Assembly: GCA_964428745.1 (NCBI GenBank)
Contig: CAYRYZ010000001.1
Location: 16,867 to 80,866, forward strand
Length of the DNA stretch: 64,000 nucleotides
Direction of reading: 5' to 3'
DNA from: GCA-002713455 sp964428745
Lineage (GTDB): Bacteria; Fidelibacterota; Marinisomatia; Marinisomatales; TCS55
Both the position numbers and the translations under genes were made by a program. Shown here in pieces: positions 18,855 to 27,413 of the stretch. The notes under the pieces are model-generated. The model saw only the letters and a program-made list of their open reading frames with translations. It did not search any database and was not told the DNA's origin. The first letter of the stretch is position 1; each line of letters opens with the position of its first letter.

Positions 18855-19816
18855 CCTATTGCTTCTGCGATATATTCCTTACCAGTCATTTCATCATAAT
18901 TTTCACCAAAAGCTTCTTTTAAAGCAATTATAGCTACTTCAACCATACCATCATCTGGCTTTTGAGTTGTAATATTTTGGAGCCATAAACCTGGTGTTCT
19001 TAATAATCTAAAAAGAAAATTGTTTTCTTTTCTTGCTGTTATCTTTATTACCTCATAGGATATACCCGCTACAAATGGAATCATAGGCAAATGAACCATT
19101 AATCTGATTGGTAAACTTATATCTCCTATTATATATATAAGGAATGTATCAATTAAGGAAAAAACTATAATTGCTGATAAAAGCACAATAAACATAAAAC
19201 TAGTGCCACATCTAGGGTGTTGTGTTGGATAATTTTGAGCATTTTTTACTTTTAATTTTTCCCCAGATTCAAAATTATATACCACGCGATGCTCTGCTCC
19301 ATGGTATTGAAATAATCTAGAAACATCTTTCATTAATGATATTAGAAAAATATAAATAACAAAAAATGTAATTCTAAATGCACCAGAAATTAAATTGAAT
19401 GCTAAAGCTTCTTTATCAAAATCCAATATTTTTGTTGTGATCCACATTGGAGCAATCATAAACAATGATATTGCGAGCAATATGGCAAATAAAGAAGATA
19501 AGAACTCCATAAACTTATTTGGTTTTTTATTGTTTTCTTCAGGTAGCGCTATATCTGCTGACCATTGAAGTGTTGCCATACCCATTTTCATAGCTTCATA
19601 AAGACCTGCCATACCTCTAAAAATTGGTTTGACCCAAAAATTTGATTTTTCTGTAATTGAAACAAAATTATGTCTATCAAAATGGACTTTACCTTCAGGG
19701 TCTCTAACAGCAGTTGCGTAGGCTCCAGGAACGCGCATCATGACTCCTTCGATAACTGCTTGACCCCCCACAAGAATTGTGGGTTTCATTAACAACAATA
19801 AAATGTTTTTTATCAT
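18851..19816 (-). CDS. DUF1385 family membrane protein (YqhQ-like)
   Basis: The 321-residue product matches the DUF1385 pattern: GGQAVIEGVMMRVPG near the N-terminus, YHGAEHRVVYNFESG in the middle and HPRCGTSFMFIVL just after. There are four or so membrane helices (about 105-127, 140-165, 205-230 and 233-255). The molecular role of the family is not established. The family is often found beside rpmE, prfA and prmC, as here. An internal start at residue 10 (MKPTILVGGQ) would give the more usual N-terminus. Confidence 0.9.
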   Translation of the reverse strand: MIKNILLLLMKPTILVGGQAVIEGVMMRVPGAYATAVRDPEGKVHFDRHNFVSITEKSNFWVKPIFRGMAGLYEAMKMGMATLQWSADIALPEENNKKPNKFMEFLSSLFAILLAISLFMIAPMWITTKILDFDKEALAFNLISGAFRITFFVIYIFLISLMKDVSRLFQYHGAEHRVVYNFESGEKLKVKNAQNYPTQHPRCGTSFMFIVLLSAIIVFSLIDTFLIYIIGDISLPIRLMVHLPMIPFVAGISYEVIKITARKENNFLFRLLRTPGLWLQNITTQKPDDGMVEVAIIALKEAFGENYDEMTGKEYIAEAIG

Positions 19817-19848
19817 AAATATTTATTTAGGAAATAGATATTGTTAGT

Positions 19849-20058
19849 TCACTTTTTTTCAGTTTTAGCATATTTCTTTTTAAACTGTTCTATTCGTCCT
19901 GCAGTATCTACTAATTTCTGTTTTCCTGTATAAAAAGGGTGACACTCTGAACAAATTTCTATTCTTTGATCACCCATTGTTCCTTGCACTTGAAATGTAT
20001 GACCACAAGAACATGTTATATTCCCCAACTTATACTCAGGATGTATATTTTCTTTCAC
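19849..20058 (-). CDS. rpmE: 50S ribosomal protein L31 (zinc-binding type)
   Basis: This 69-residue protein of the large ribosomal subunit carries four cysteines (C16, C18, C36, C39, the last two in CSECHPFYTGKQK) that mark the zinc-binding form. Such forms serve as a zinc store in other bacteria. The start is GTG with a strong AGGAG Shine-Dalgarno sequence, in contrast to its neighbours that lack one, as expected for an abundant ribosomal protein. It is upstream of the DUF1385 gene, prfA and prmC. Confidence 0.96.
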   Translation of the reverse strand: MKENIHPEYKLGNITCSCGHTFQVQGTMGDQRIEICSECHPFYTGKQKLVDTAGRIEQFKKKYAKTEKK

Positions 20059-20080
20059 TTTTTACTCCTTACTTCAATAA

Positions 20081-21280
20081 TTAATTTAATTGTTCTAATA
20101 TATTTTTTACCCTATCTATTCCGTCACTAATTAATTTTTTACTCACAGGATACGAAAATCTAATATGACCAGAAGCTCCGAACCCATCTCCTGGCACTGT
20201 TACGACTTTTGCTATATCCAAAAATAAATTTGATAAATCAAATGAGTTTTCAATTTTTTTACCCTTAAACGATTTCCCTAAATAATAATCAAAATTAGGA
20301 AATGCATAAAACGCCCCTCCTGGCAAATCACAATTCACTTCATTTATATCATTTAACAGAAATACTATTAAGTCTCGTCTCTCTTTAAATTTTTTTATCA
20401 TAAGGGATACCGTAGATTGATCACCAAGTAAAGCTTCTACTCCCGCAGCCTGGCTAATTGAATTTGCACATGATGTAGTCTGACTTTGTATTTTAGTCAT
20501 CCCATCAATAATAGTTTTATCTCCAAAGGAATATCCTATGCGCCACCCAGTCATTGAATATGTTTTAGATAGACTCATACATGTTAAAACATTTGCACCG
20601 ATGTTATGATTTTGATTTAATTTTTCTATACTTATGAAGTTTTTATCAAACACAAGTCTTTCATAGCACTCATCTGAAATAACAACTAATTTATTTCTTT
20701 TTGCCAATTTGAGTATTTTAACTAATATTTTTTCTGACCATATGGCGCCCGTAGGATTTGAAGGGGAATTAACAATGATACCTTTAATATTGCCGGATAA
20801 TTTTGTTTTAATTTCATTTTCATCAGGTTCAAAGTTTTTATTTCGGTTTGTATTCACAAAAACAGGTGTAGCATTAGCAAGCGTTACAAATTCAGGAAAA
20901 GATACCCAATAAGGTTTAAAAATTATAACTTCATCACCTTTTTGAAAAAGTGCTTGGCAGGCTAGAGACAGGCTTTGTTTTTCCCCATTAGAAATAAGTA
21001 CTCTATCAGGAGATATTATAAGATTATTTTCTCGTTTAACTTTCGTACAGACTGCTTCACGTAATTCTAATGTACCAGCCCCAGCCGTATACTTAGTTTC
21101 TCCCCTATCCATTGCTTGTTTTGCTACTTTAAGAATATTATCAGGAGTATTAAAGTCAGGTTGACCAGCACTAAAATTTATTACGTCGATACCTTGAGCT
21201 TTTAGCTCCGCTGCGCGTGTAACCATATCCAATGTAAAAGATGGTTTTATTTGTTGAACTCGATTGGCTAATAAGGTCAT
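20081..21280 (-). CDS. aspC: Class I aminotransferase, aspartate aminotransferase-like
   Basis: A PLP-dependent enzyme of 399 residues that moves amino groups between aspartate (or related amino acids) and 2-oxoglutarate. The PLP lysine is Lys239 in SLSKTYSMTGWRIGY. Other family marks are NFSAGQPDFNTP (about 35-46), NSPSNPTGAIWS, SDECYERLVFD and the C-terminal IRFSYP arginine. The sequence type is that of bacterial group Ib aspartate aminotransferases; prephenate aminotransferase is a possible alternative activity. It follows the Cas6b-like gene by six bases. Confidence 0.92.
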   Translation of the reverse strand: MTLLANRVQQIKPSFTLDMVTRAAELKAQGIDVINFSAGQPDFNTPDNILKVAKQAMDRGETKYTAGAGTLELREAVCTKVKRENNLIISPDRVLISNGEKQSLSLACQALFQKGDEVIIFKPYWVSFPEFVTLANATPVFVNTNRNKNFEPDENEIKTKLSGNIKGIIVNSPSNPTGAIWSEKILVKILKLAKRNKLVVISDECYERLVFDKNFISIEKLNQNHNIGANVLTCMSLSKTYSMTGWRIGYSFGDKTIIDGMTKIQSQTTSCANSISQAAGVEALLGDQSTVSLMIKKFKERRDLIVFLLNDINEVNCDLPGGAFYAFPNFDYYLGKSFKGKKIENSFDLSNLFLDIAKVVTVPGDGFGASGHIRFSYPVSKKLISDGIDRVKNILEQLN

Positions 21281-21286
21281 GATTAA

Positions 21287-22309
21287 TTAAAATCTATGTT
21301 GTTTTTTATGATATTCTTCTGAGTTATAGTTCACTTCACCCGAAGAAGTTTTCGTGTTGGGCTTTTTACGATGATATCGCTTTTTTTGTTTTACTCCTTT
21401 ATTAGCATGCGGCCTAAAATTAGTATCAATAATATCATCATCTTCAAGATCAAATTCTTCATTAAGAATTTTCTTTGATCGCTTTGGCTTATATTTTTTT
21501 CTTTTTCTTGAATTATTTGAACTTGGGATTTTTGTTACATCAATTTCTTGAGGATCATTTTGAACTAATAATTTTTCATCAAAATTATTATTCGAAGAGT
21601 CTAATTCAACTTGTTTTAAATCTTTTCCATCAACATTAAATATTCCAAATAAGGTACCATATCCCCGAGTAATACCATTTCCAATACCTATATAATTTGG
21701 AAGAATAAAATTGGTTTCAAATTCTCCATCGAATGATCCCCAATGATTTTCATCTATTGATTTCGGTAATAATGTTGATAACCTTATTTTAGTAAAAATA
21801 TTTTCTTCCAACTCAATACCCATCTCTCTACTTAAGAATACAATATTTTGACCAAGTAACTTATTTAAGTAATTAACTCTATCTTTATTTTTGATATTAC
21901 GATACTTTTTTCCTGTACTTTGATTTAGTGCAACCCATGGTGTAATAAAACGATACCTGACAAGTTTTTCTGTTGGTTGAAATCTATCATTGTACTCTTC
22001 GATTTCACAATCTGATATTTGAAAAGTTATATTCCCAAAATCTAATGAATCTATATTGCTTAATATCTCCTTTATTGGGTCAACTCCTTCACCAATACCC
22101 ACAAAATATATTTGTTCGTTTAAAATTTTTACTTGTACTCGAGGATAAAGGAATTTTTCTCTATATGAACCATCCAACATAGGCACTATTTCCTGATTAG
22201 CAAATTGTTTCATGAGAATCCCCTTTACTTGATAGGGGGTTTTCCGAACAGGCTTATCAGTAATTAAGCGTGCATTAATCGTTGCTATTTCCTGATATTT
22301 AGGATTCAT
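21287..22309 (-). CDS. Cas6b-like RNA-binding protein with basic tail, outside any CRISPR locus
   Basis: The 340-residue product resembles the CRISPR RNA endonuclease Cas6 of the Cas6b/Bacteroidetes type over about residues 10-225. Visible similarities are the first ferredoxin-like half with a VKGILMKQF helix and YPRVQVKIL strand (55-63), GIGEGVDPIKEI (71-82), YRFITPWVALNQ (119-130), LLGQNIVFLS (151-160), FDGEFETNFILPNYIG (193-208) and the glycine loop GIGNGITRGYGT (208-219). In the family, a His-rich stretch precedes the YP strand; here it is PMLDGSYREKF, so the catalytic histidines seem absent (the only domain His is H189). Residues 265-340 are an added tail rich in Lys/Arg. No array or cas gene is nearby. 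It lies between rho and aspC. Confidence 0.75.
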   Translation of the reverse strand: MNPKYQEIATINARLITDKPVRKTPYQVKGILMKQFANQEIVPMLDGSYREKFLYPRVQVKILNEQIYFVGIGEGVDPIKEILSNIDSLDFGNITFQISDCEIEEYNDRFQPTEKLVRYRFITPWVALNQSTGKKYRNIKNKDRVNYLNKLLGQNIVFLSREMGIELEENIFTKIRLSTLLPKSIDENHWGSFDGEFETNFILPNYIGIGNGITRGYGTLFGIFNVDGKDLKQVELDSSNNNFDEKLLVQNDPQEIDVTKIPSSNNSRKRKKYKPKRSKKILNEEFDLEDDDIIDTNFRPHANKGVKQKKRYHRKKPNTKTSSGEVNYNSEEYHKKQHRF

Positions 22310-22357
22310 TTTATATATAACATCAAAAACATTTATACAGTAAAAAATAGTAAATTA

Positions 22358-23605
22358 TTATTGGCTCATTGTCTCCATGAATTCATCATTTGTGTTAGTA
22401 CGACGCATTCTATCCTGAATAAATTCCATAGCCTCAATAACCTTCATATCATTCAAGAGTTTTCTTAGAATCCACATCCGTGCTAATACTTTTTTGTCTA
22501 ATAGCAGCTCCTCTTTTCGAGTGCCTGACTTTATTAAATCAAATGAAGGATAAATTCTTCGATCGCTTAGCCTACGATCCATCACAAGTTCCATATTACC
22601 TGTCCCTTTAAACTCCTCAAAAATGACTTCATCCATTCTACTACCCGTGTCAATAAGTGCTGTTGCAATTATTGTTAGACTTCCGCTTTCCTCGGTATTT
22701 CGTGCTGCTCCAAAAAATTGCTTTGGTTTTCTCATTGCATTTGCATCAACACCACCTGACAAAATTTTTCCACTATGTGGTATAACCGCATTATGAGCGC
22801 GACCCAATCTTGTTATACTATCTAAAAGGATAACAACATCTTCTCCAAATTCTACCATACGCCTAGCTTTTTGAAGAACCATTTCAGCAACCGCAACATG
22901 ACGTTCAGGTGGTTCATCAAAAGTTGAACTAACTACTTCTGCTTCCACATTGCGTTTCATATCAGTTACTTCTTCCGGGCGTTCATCAATTAATAGTATA
23001 ATTAACTTAACATCTGAATGATTTTTTGTTATCGCATTAGCTATTTTCTGCATTAATACTGTTTTTCCAGTTTTAGGCTGAGCCACAAGTAACCCTCTCT
23101 GGCCTTTACCAATCGGGGAAATTAAATCCATTACTCTAGTAGAAAGATCTTTTGGATTTACTTCTAGATTAAATTTTTCATCAGGATAAAGTGGTGTGAG
23201 ATTATCAAAAAGAATAGCACGTTTTAAGTTTTCTGGATCTTTTCCATTAACTTCTTCTAATTTTAGCAAAGCATAAAATTTTTCTTTTGATTTTGGTGGT
23301 CTTATTTGGCCACTAACCTCATGACCCGTTCTTAATCCAAATCTTTTTATTTGTGATGGACTAACATAAATATCATCTGGGCCGGGTAAATAATTAAAAT
23401 CAGGGCTTCTTAAAAATCCATAGCCTTCATTTAGTACTTCTAAAACACCTGTTGCTGTAACTCTTCCTTCTTTTTCAGTTTGAGCTTCAAGAATTTTTAC
23501 AATTAATTCCTGCTTATTTAAGCCTGAATAACTTTCAATATCAAGTTTTGAAGCAAGATCTGCTAACTCTTTTATCTTCAGCTGTTGTAATTCATTTACA
23601 TTCAT
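22358..23605 (-). CDS. rho: Transcription termination factor Rho
   Basis: Rho is a hexameric RNA helicase that ends transcription. The 415-residue protein has an N-terminal helical domain (1-45), a cold-shock-like RNA-binding domain (about 50-118; GVLEVLNEGYGFLRSP), a Walker A loop QPKTGKT (176-182), Walker B (DVVILLDSITRLGRAHN) and the secondary RNA-binding Q/R loops (SGGVDANAMRKPKQFFGAARN). It is preceded by 117 bases containing no gene, and followed after 48 bases by the Cas6b-like gene in the same direction. Confidence 0.98.
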   Translation of the reverse strand: MNVNELQQLKIKELADLASKLDIESYSGLNKQELIVKILEAQTEKEGRVTATGVLEVLNEGYGFLRSPDFNYLPGPDDIYVSPSQIKRFGLRTGHEVSGQIRPPKSKEKFYALLKLEEVNGKDPENLKRAILFDNLTPLYPDEKFNLEVNPKDLSTRVMDLISPIGKGQRGLLVAQPKTGKTVLMQKIANAITKNHSDVKLIILLIDERPEEVTDMKRNVEAEVVSSTFDEPPERHVAVAEMVLQKARRMVEFGEDVVILLDSITRLGRAHNAVIPHSGKILSGGVDANAMRKPKQFFGAARNTEESGSLTIIATALIDTGSRMDEVIFEEFKGTGNMELVMDRRLSDRRIYPSFDLIKSGTRKEELLLDKKVLARMWILRKLLNDMKVIEAMEFIQDRMRRTNTNDEFMETMSQ

Positions 23606-23722
23606 AGTAATAATAACCTTTAAAATATATTTACGACGTTATGTTTAATTTTTCGGGAATGTGTCCCCTATCGGGGTATAAAAAAACTTAAAGCAGTGAT
23701 ATAAGTCAGATATTACACAACT

Positions 23723-24994
23723 TTAATAAAAAAACCCAAATTTATCGAAAATTGGTTTAGCTATATAATGACTACCAAAAATTATGGCAGGTTTATTGAT
23801 TTTTTTCGCTAACATAACAATATCATCTAATGCTTTATTAAAATTATTATCTAAATGGAATTCATTAAAATTATTATCATATAGAACACTGCTTAACTCA
23901 CTTCCATTCAATAAACCAAATTCTTCACCTCCACTTACCACTAATTTGTAAAATTTATTTGTTAAAACATCTGTAAGTAAATTCACCTCTTTATCTCCTT
24001 TCATCACAAATAAACCCAAAGGTTTTTTGGTAAATAATGATTTCATATTTTCAAGCATCAAGCTGATACCTTCTATATTATGACAGACATCATAATAAAC
24101 AGGTAAAGATTCAGTCATTCTTTGAAGTCTACCAGGCCATAGTGTCTTACTGAGTCCTTTTTGAATAATGTTATCCTTTATTTTATTGTTTATTATTTTA
24201 GTTACATTAATGGCCATCACTGCATTCATTGCTTGGTATTTACCAAGAAGTGGAGTTTTATATAAAATACCTTTATACAAAAAAGAGGTCTTATTTTCAA
24301 TAATTGAAACTTTTTCTGGAGGTTCTATCTCAATTGGAAAAGAATCAGATTTCGCCGCGATTTTAAGTAAAATGGATTGTACTGATTTTTTCTGAGGATA
24401 AATTACAACTGGCACTTTTGTTTTTATTATACCTGCTTTTTCTTTAGCAATAGTAATGATATCATTTCCCAAAAGGTCTCTGTGATCCAAAGATATAGAA
24501 GTGATAGCAGTAACAATTGGATTTATTACATTTGTAGCATCCAATCGTCCTCCAAGTCCTGTTTCAATTACTGCTATATCAACATTGCTTAAAGAAAAAT
24601 GCAGAAATGCCATAGCTGTTGTTGTTTCAAAAAAAGTTGATTCAATTTCATCAATGTCTTTTCTTTTATTTTCTATAAAAGATGCAATTTGATTGTTTGT
24701 TATACAAATATTATTAACACGAATTCTTTCATTAAAATTAATTAAATGAGGTGATGAATAAAGCCCAACCTTATAGCCTGCACTCATAAGAATTGATGCT
24801 AGCATAGAAGATGTTGACCCTTTACCATTAGTCCCAGCTATGTGAATAGAGTGAAAATTATTTTGGGGATTCTCACAACGCTTTAATAACTCGGTCGTGT
24901 GATCTAGACCAACTTTAATCCCAAAACGATTAAGGTTAAATAAATATGCTAATAAATTATCTATTTTTGTTGAAGAATTTGCCTTTACAGCCAT
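23723..24994 (-). CDS. folC: Folylpolyglutamate synthase / dihydrofolate synthase
   Basis: FolC adds glutamate to dihydropteroate and folates, using ATP. This Mur-ligase family protein of 423 residues shows the P-loop GTNGKGSTSSMLASIL (about 55-70), the family stretch VGLYSSPHLINFNERIRVN, a VIETGLGGRLDATN motif and SISLDHRDLLGN. Length and order are typical. It sits between the amidase gene and rho on the same strand, with 117 bases to rho. Confidence 0.95.
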   Translation of the reverse strand: MAVKANSSTKIDNLLAYLFNLNRFGIKVGLDHTTELLKRCENPQNNFHSIHIAGTNGKGSTSSMLASILMSAGYKVGLYSSPHLINFNERIRVNNICITNNQIASFIENKRKDIDEIESTFFETTTAMAFLHFSLSNVDIAVIETGLGGRLDATNVINPIVTAITSISLDHRDLLGNDIITIAKEKAGIIKTKVPVVIYPQKKSVQSILLKIAAKSDSFPIEIEPPEKVSIIENKTSFLYKGILYKTPLLGKYQAMNAVMAINVTKIINNKIKDNIIQKGLSKTLWPGRLQRMTESLPVYYDVCHNIEGISLMLENMKSLFTKKPLGLFVMKGDKEVNLLTDVLTNKFYKLVVSGGEEFGLLNGSELSSVLYDNNFNEFHLDNNFNKALDDIVMLAKKINKPAIIFGSHYIAKPIFDKFGFFY

Positions 24995-25048
24995 ATGTAT
25001 TTAAACTAAATAATAAATAAAATATCTAATTCATTTTCTGAATAACAA

Positions 25049-26542
25049 TTACTTTTCAGATAAGTATTGCTCTCTTGAATAACGAAATTTAACTACAGCT
25101 CTATAAATAGAATTAGCAATTGTTTGTCTGTACTTAGGATTTCTTAGATTCCTCTCTTCATTTGCATTAGTTAAAAAACCAGCTTCAATTAATACATTTG
25201 GCATACTAGCATCAATCAACACATGAAAACCCGCTTGTTTCACTCCTCTATTTTTTGACTTAACTTTTTTTGCCATTTCTTCTTGAATCATTGCAGCTAA
25301 TTCTTCACTTTCTTTCATATGCATACTTTGTGCCATTGTTGCAATAATTAGATTTTCACCAGATAGATCTCTATACTTATTTTTGCTTCTATCTTCTAGC
25401 TTAATCACTTCGTTTTCTCTAAATGCAACTTCAATGGCATCTTCAGTTTTACCTGTCCTTAGAAAGTAAGTCTCAAATCCATAGGCAGTTTTATTAGGAT
25501 TAGAATTTAGGTGAACACTAATAAACATTTTCCCATTGGACTCATTAGCTATCTTAGTCCGCTTCCAAACATCAAGGAACACATCCTCACGCCTAGTATA
25601 AATCACTTTTAGTTTAGTGTTTTTTTCAAGTAAGCGTCCCACTCTTTTAACTATATCTAAAGCAATATTTTTTTCTCTTGTCCCCTTTCTTCCTGATGTC
25701 CCTGGGTCTTTACCCCCATGCCCAGCATCTAAAACAATCGTATCTAGTTTCCATCTATCCTTTACTTTATTTATACGCGCAACACTATTATCCATTGGGG
25801 TTCTAAGAGAAACAACAATTTCATTTTGATCCTTACTTTGATATAATTCGTGACTTACAACTTTTGATCTAATTTGAAAAGCTAGTTGAGCCGTCTTATC
25901 TAATTGATCTGCAGCTACACTCATCACAACTCCACGCACATCACTCCGGCGAAATTCAGTTGTATCAACTAATCCACCTGAAACAGTTATGTAGAACCAT
26001 CCATTTTCATGGAAAAAAGAACTTATATTTCCTTCAGGGAAATGTTGTCTTGTCTTAATTCTAAGAATCGTACCATTTGCTTTTTGAGATATATCAACCC
26101 CTGCAATCGTAAACTTTTTAATATCTATTCTTAATGTTAATGATTTCGAATCATATTGAATTCCTGGTAATGTTGTACGTTTTACAATATCAAAAAAATA
26201 ATCAGCCGATATATAAATATCATTATCTACCCAAACTGGATAAACTGGGATTTGATATACTTTTTCATCAACCAAAATAAAACTACTACTACTAGATATT
26301 TTTATTCGTTTATCACCTAAGTAGATAACCATCTTACCTCTATCTGAGTTGATATAGGGGTCACGATTTGTCAATAATCGAGAAACATCAATAGTCGAAA
26401 TATAAGTTCCTGTTAAACGATCCAATGTGCGGATATTATAAGTTACACTATTAGATTTATTTACAACCTTTACTGTGTCGCATAGAGGGAATGAATAAAA
26501 AACAGTTAATATTAATAAAAGTTTGATGCTTTTGTAATTCAT
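25049..26542 (-). CDS. N-acetylmuramoyl-L-alanine amidase (Amidase_3)
   Basis: This secreted enzyme cuts the bond between muramic acid and the peptide in peptidoglycan, usually for cell separation. I start it at the ATG at 26542, which directly precedes a signal peptide (NYKSIKLLLILTVFYSFPLC); a longer frame to 26578 is less likely. The N-terminal half holds a stalk and AMIN-like domains. The C-terminal catalytic domain shows the zinc ligands LDAGHGGKDPG, the Glu of REKNIALDIV, the His of SVHLNSNP and the Glu of VLIEAGFLTN. It is followed 54 bases later by folC. Confidence 0.94.
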   Translation of the reverse strand: MNYKSIKLLLILTVFYSFPLCDTVKVVNKSNSVTYNIRTLDRLTGTYISTIDVSRLLTNRDPYINSDRGKMVIYLGDKRIKISSSSSFILVDEKVYQIPVYPVWVDNDIYISADYFFDIVKRTTLPGIQYDSKSLTLRIDIKKFTIAGVDISQKANGTILRIKTRQHFPEGNISSFFHENGWFYITVSGGLVDTTEFRRSDVRGVVMSVAADQLDKTAQLAFQIRSKVVSHELYQSKDQNEIVVSLRTPMDNSVARINKVKDRWKLDTIVLDAGHGGKDPGTSGRKGTREKNIALDIVKRVGRLLEKNTKLKVIYTRREDVFLDVWKRTKIANESNGKMFISVHLNSNPNKTAYGFETYFLRTGKTEDAIEVAFRENEVIKLEDRSKNKYRDLSGENLIIATMAQSMHMKESEELAAMIQEEMAKKVKSKNRGVKQAGFHVLIDASMPNVLIEAGFLTNANEERNLRNPKYRQTIANSIYRAVVKFRYSREQYLSEK

Positions 26543-26638
26543 GACTTGGAACTTATCTAGACTAATTACGAGAAACAATTGATAGAAGAATCTGTAAAGA
26601 GTTTTATAATATTTATATAATACTAATTAAATAATACA

Positions 26639-26669
26639 AAAGCGCCCCACAATTAATGCAGGGCGCTTT
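26639..26669 (-). terminator. Hairpin terminator after the 71-residue membrane protein gene
   Basis: Nine-base arms AAAGCGCCC and GGGCGCTTT enclose a 13-base loop. On the minus strand the stem is followed by only four T residues, so termination may be weaker than at the two hairpins upstream. It lies between the small-protein gene and the amidase gene. Confidence 0.65.
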
Positions 26670-26691
26670 ACAACATGATTTTTGGCGCTAC

Positions 26692-26907
26692 CTAATTCTT
26701 ATTGTACCAAAAGACAATAAGCATCAATGCAAGTAGGCCCGCAAATCCAGCATCACCAAATTTGCTCATTAATTCGCCTATCGCTGCAATGACGCCAAAG
26801 TAGTCGTCAAAGAGAATGCCGACCACGATGCCAAGTACAACCAGCCCTTTTAACAAGCCAGTTACATCATCGACAAACGCAGTTACGGTTTTAAAGGCCT
26901 TATCCAT
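26692..26907 (-). CDS. Tiny two-helix membrane protein, paralogue of the next one
   Basis: The 71-residue product has two predicted membrane helices (about 17-34 and 52-68) joined by an amphipathic loop (IAAIGELMSKFGD). It aligns over its length with the 69-residue product encoded just upstream; shared positions include the VTGLLKG/VVGLIKA segment, VGILF/VNILY, and GFAGLLAL/GFSGLLAL. No family is recognised. A strong AGGAGA Shine-Dalgarno sequence and GC-richer codons than the neighbours suggest high expression. A terminator hairpin lies in its 5' leader and another after its stop. Confidence 0.75.
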   Translation of the reverse strand: MDKAFKTVTAFVDDVTGLLKGLVVLGIVVGILFDDYFGVIAAIGELMSKFGDAGFAGLLALMLIVFWYNKN

Positions 26908-26931
26908 ATTTGTTCTCCTAGGATTTTGTAG

Positions 26932-26956
26932 AAAAAAAGGGCTCCTAACGGAACCC
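26932..26956 (-). terminator. Intrinsic terminator between the two tiny membrane protein genes
   Basis: On the minus strand GGGTTCC, loop GTTA and GGAGCCC (one G-U pair) are followed by seven T residues. It lies after the 69-residue gene and inside the leader of the 71-residue gene, so the second gene needs read-through or its own promoter. Confidence 0.8.
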
Positions 26957-26969
26957 TAATATCTACTGG

Positions 26970-27179
26970 TTAACCTGCGAAAGAAACAAAGATTAATAGG
27001 GCCAATAGACCAGAGAATCCACCATCTAGAAAGGATTCAACTAGATCAACAATCCCGCCAATAGGGTCAAACCCTGTTGAATAAAGGATGTTCACAAAAA
27101 CAAACATCACAATAAGAGCTTTAATTAAGCCAACTACGGAATTGGCAATCCCCTGTACGGTTGAAGTAAAATCAGCCAT
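26970..27179 (-). CDS. Tiny two-helix membrane protein, first of a paralogous pair
   Basis: The 69-residue product has two predicted membrane helices (about 15-33 and 53-68) with a short loop containing GGIVDLVESFLDGG. It is similar along its length to the 71-residue protein that follows, so the two arose by duplication and diverged. No family is recognised; the size and topology recall assembly-type proteins such as ring or antenna subunits, but nothing identifies them as such. It has the strongest Shine-Dalgarno sequence here (AGGAGG). A perfect terminator hairpin lies in its leader. Confidence 0.75.
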   Translation of the reverse strand: MADFTSTVQGIANSVVGLIKALIVMFVFVNILYSTGFDPIGGIVDLVESFLDGGFSGLLALLIFVSFAG

Positions 27180-27211
27180 TAGGTTCCTCCTTGGTTAGGT
27201 TAAAATTGAAC

Positions 27212-27240
27212 AAAAAAAGGGGGCAGGTATCCCTGCCCCC
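27212..27240 (-). terminator. Strong hairpin terminator in the 5' leader of the tiny protein genes
   Basis: On the minus strand a perfect nine-base stem GGGGGCAGG / CCTGCCCCC with loop GATA is followed by seven T residues. It lies 51 bases downstream of a TATAAT box and 32 bases upstream of the 69-residue gene. It would end a short leader RNA or act as an attenuator. Confidence 0.8.
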
Positions 27241-27290
27241 TCGAGTTCAATTCTTTCACGTTTCGTGTATGTGGTTATTTGTTCCACTGT

Positions 27291-27296
27291 ATTATA
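27291..27296 (-). promoter_or_regulatory. Putative promoter -10 box for the leader RNA and tiny protein genes
   Basis: A perfect TATAAT lies on the minus strand, preceded by a T-rich stretch (27313-27319) where a -35 element would be, without a good consensus match. Transcription would start near 27284, giving a leader of about 105 bases before the 69-residue gene. Confidence 0.5.
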
Positions 27297-27413
27297 CACC
27301 CAGAATTTAAACAAAAAATGGAATTAATCAATAAAAATAGAATTTTTTATATTTCATATCGCCAATACAACAAATAAGTACCTAACATCTTACACAATAT
27401 CTAATTAAATAAT

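Noticed and set aside
21287..22309. The Cas6-like gene as part of a CRISPR system
   Set aside because: No direct-repeat array and no cas1, cas2, cas3 or effector gene could be seen anywhere in the 64 kb; all neighbours are housekeeping genes.
23658..23680. CCCC-TATC-GGGG hairpin upstream of rho as an autoregulatory leader
   Set aside because: Only four pairs, and nothing else supports a rho leader structure.
27297..27413. tRNA or riboswitch between the tiny protein promoter and eno
   Set aside because: The stretch is A/T-rich with no cloverleaf or conserved motif; it probably holds the eno promoter.
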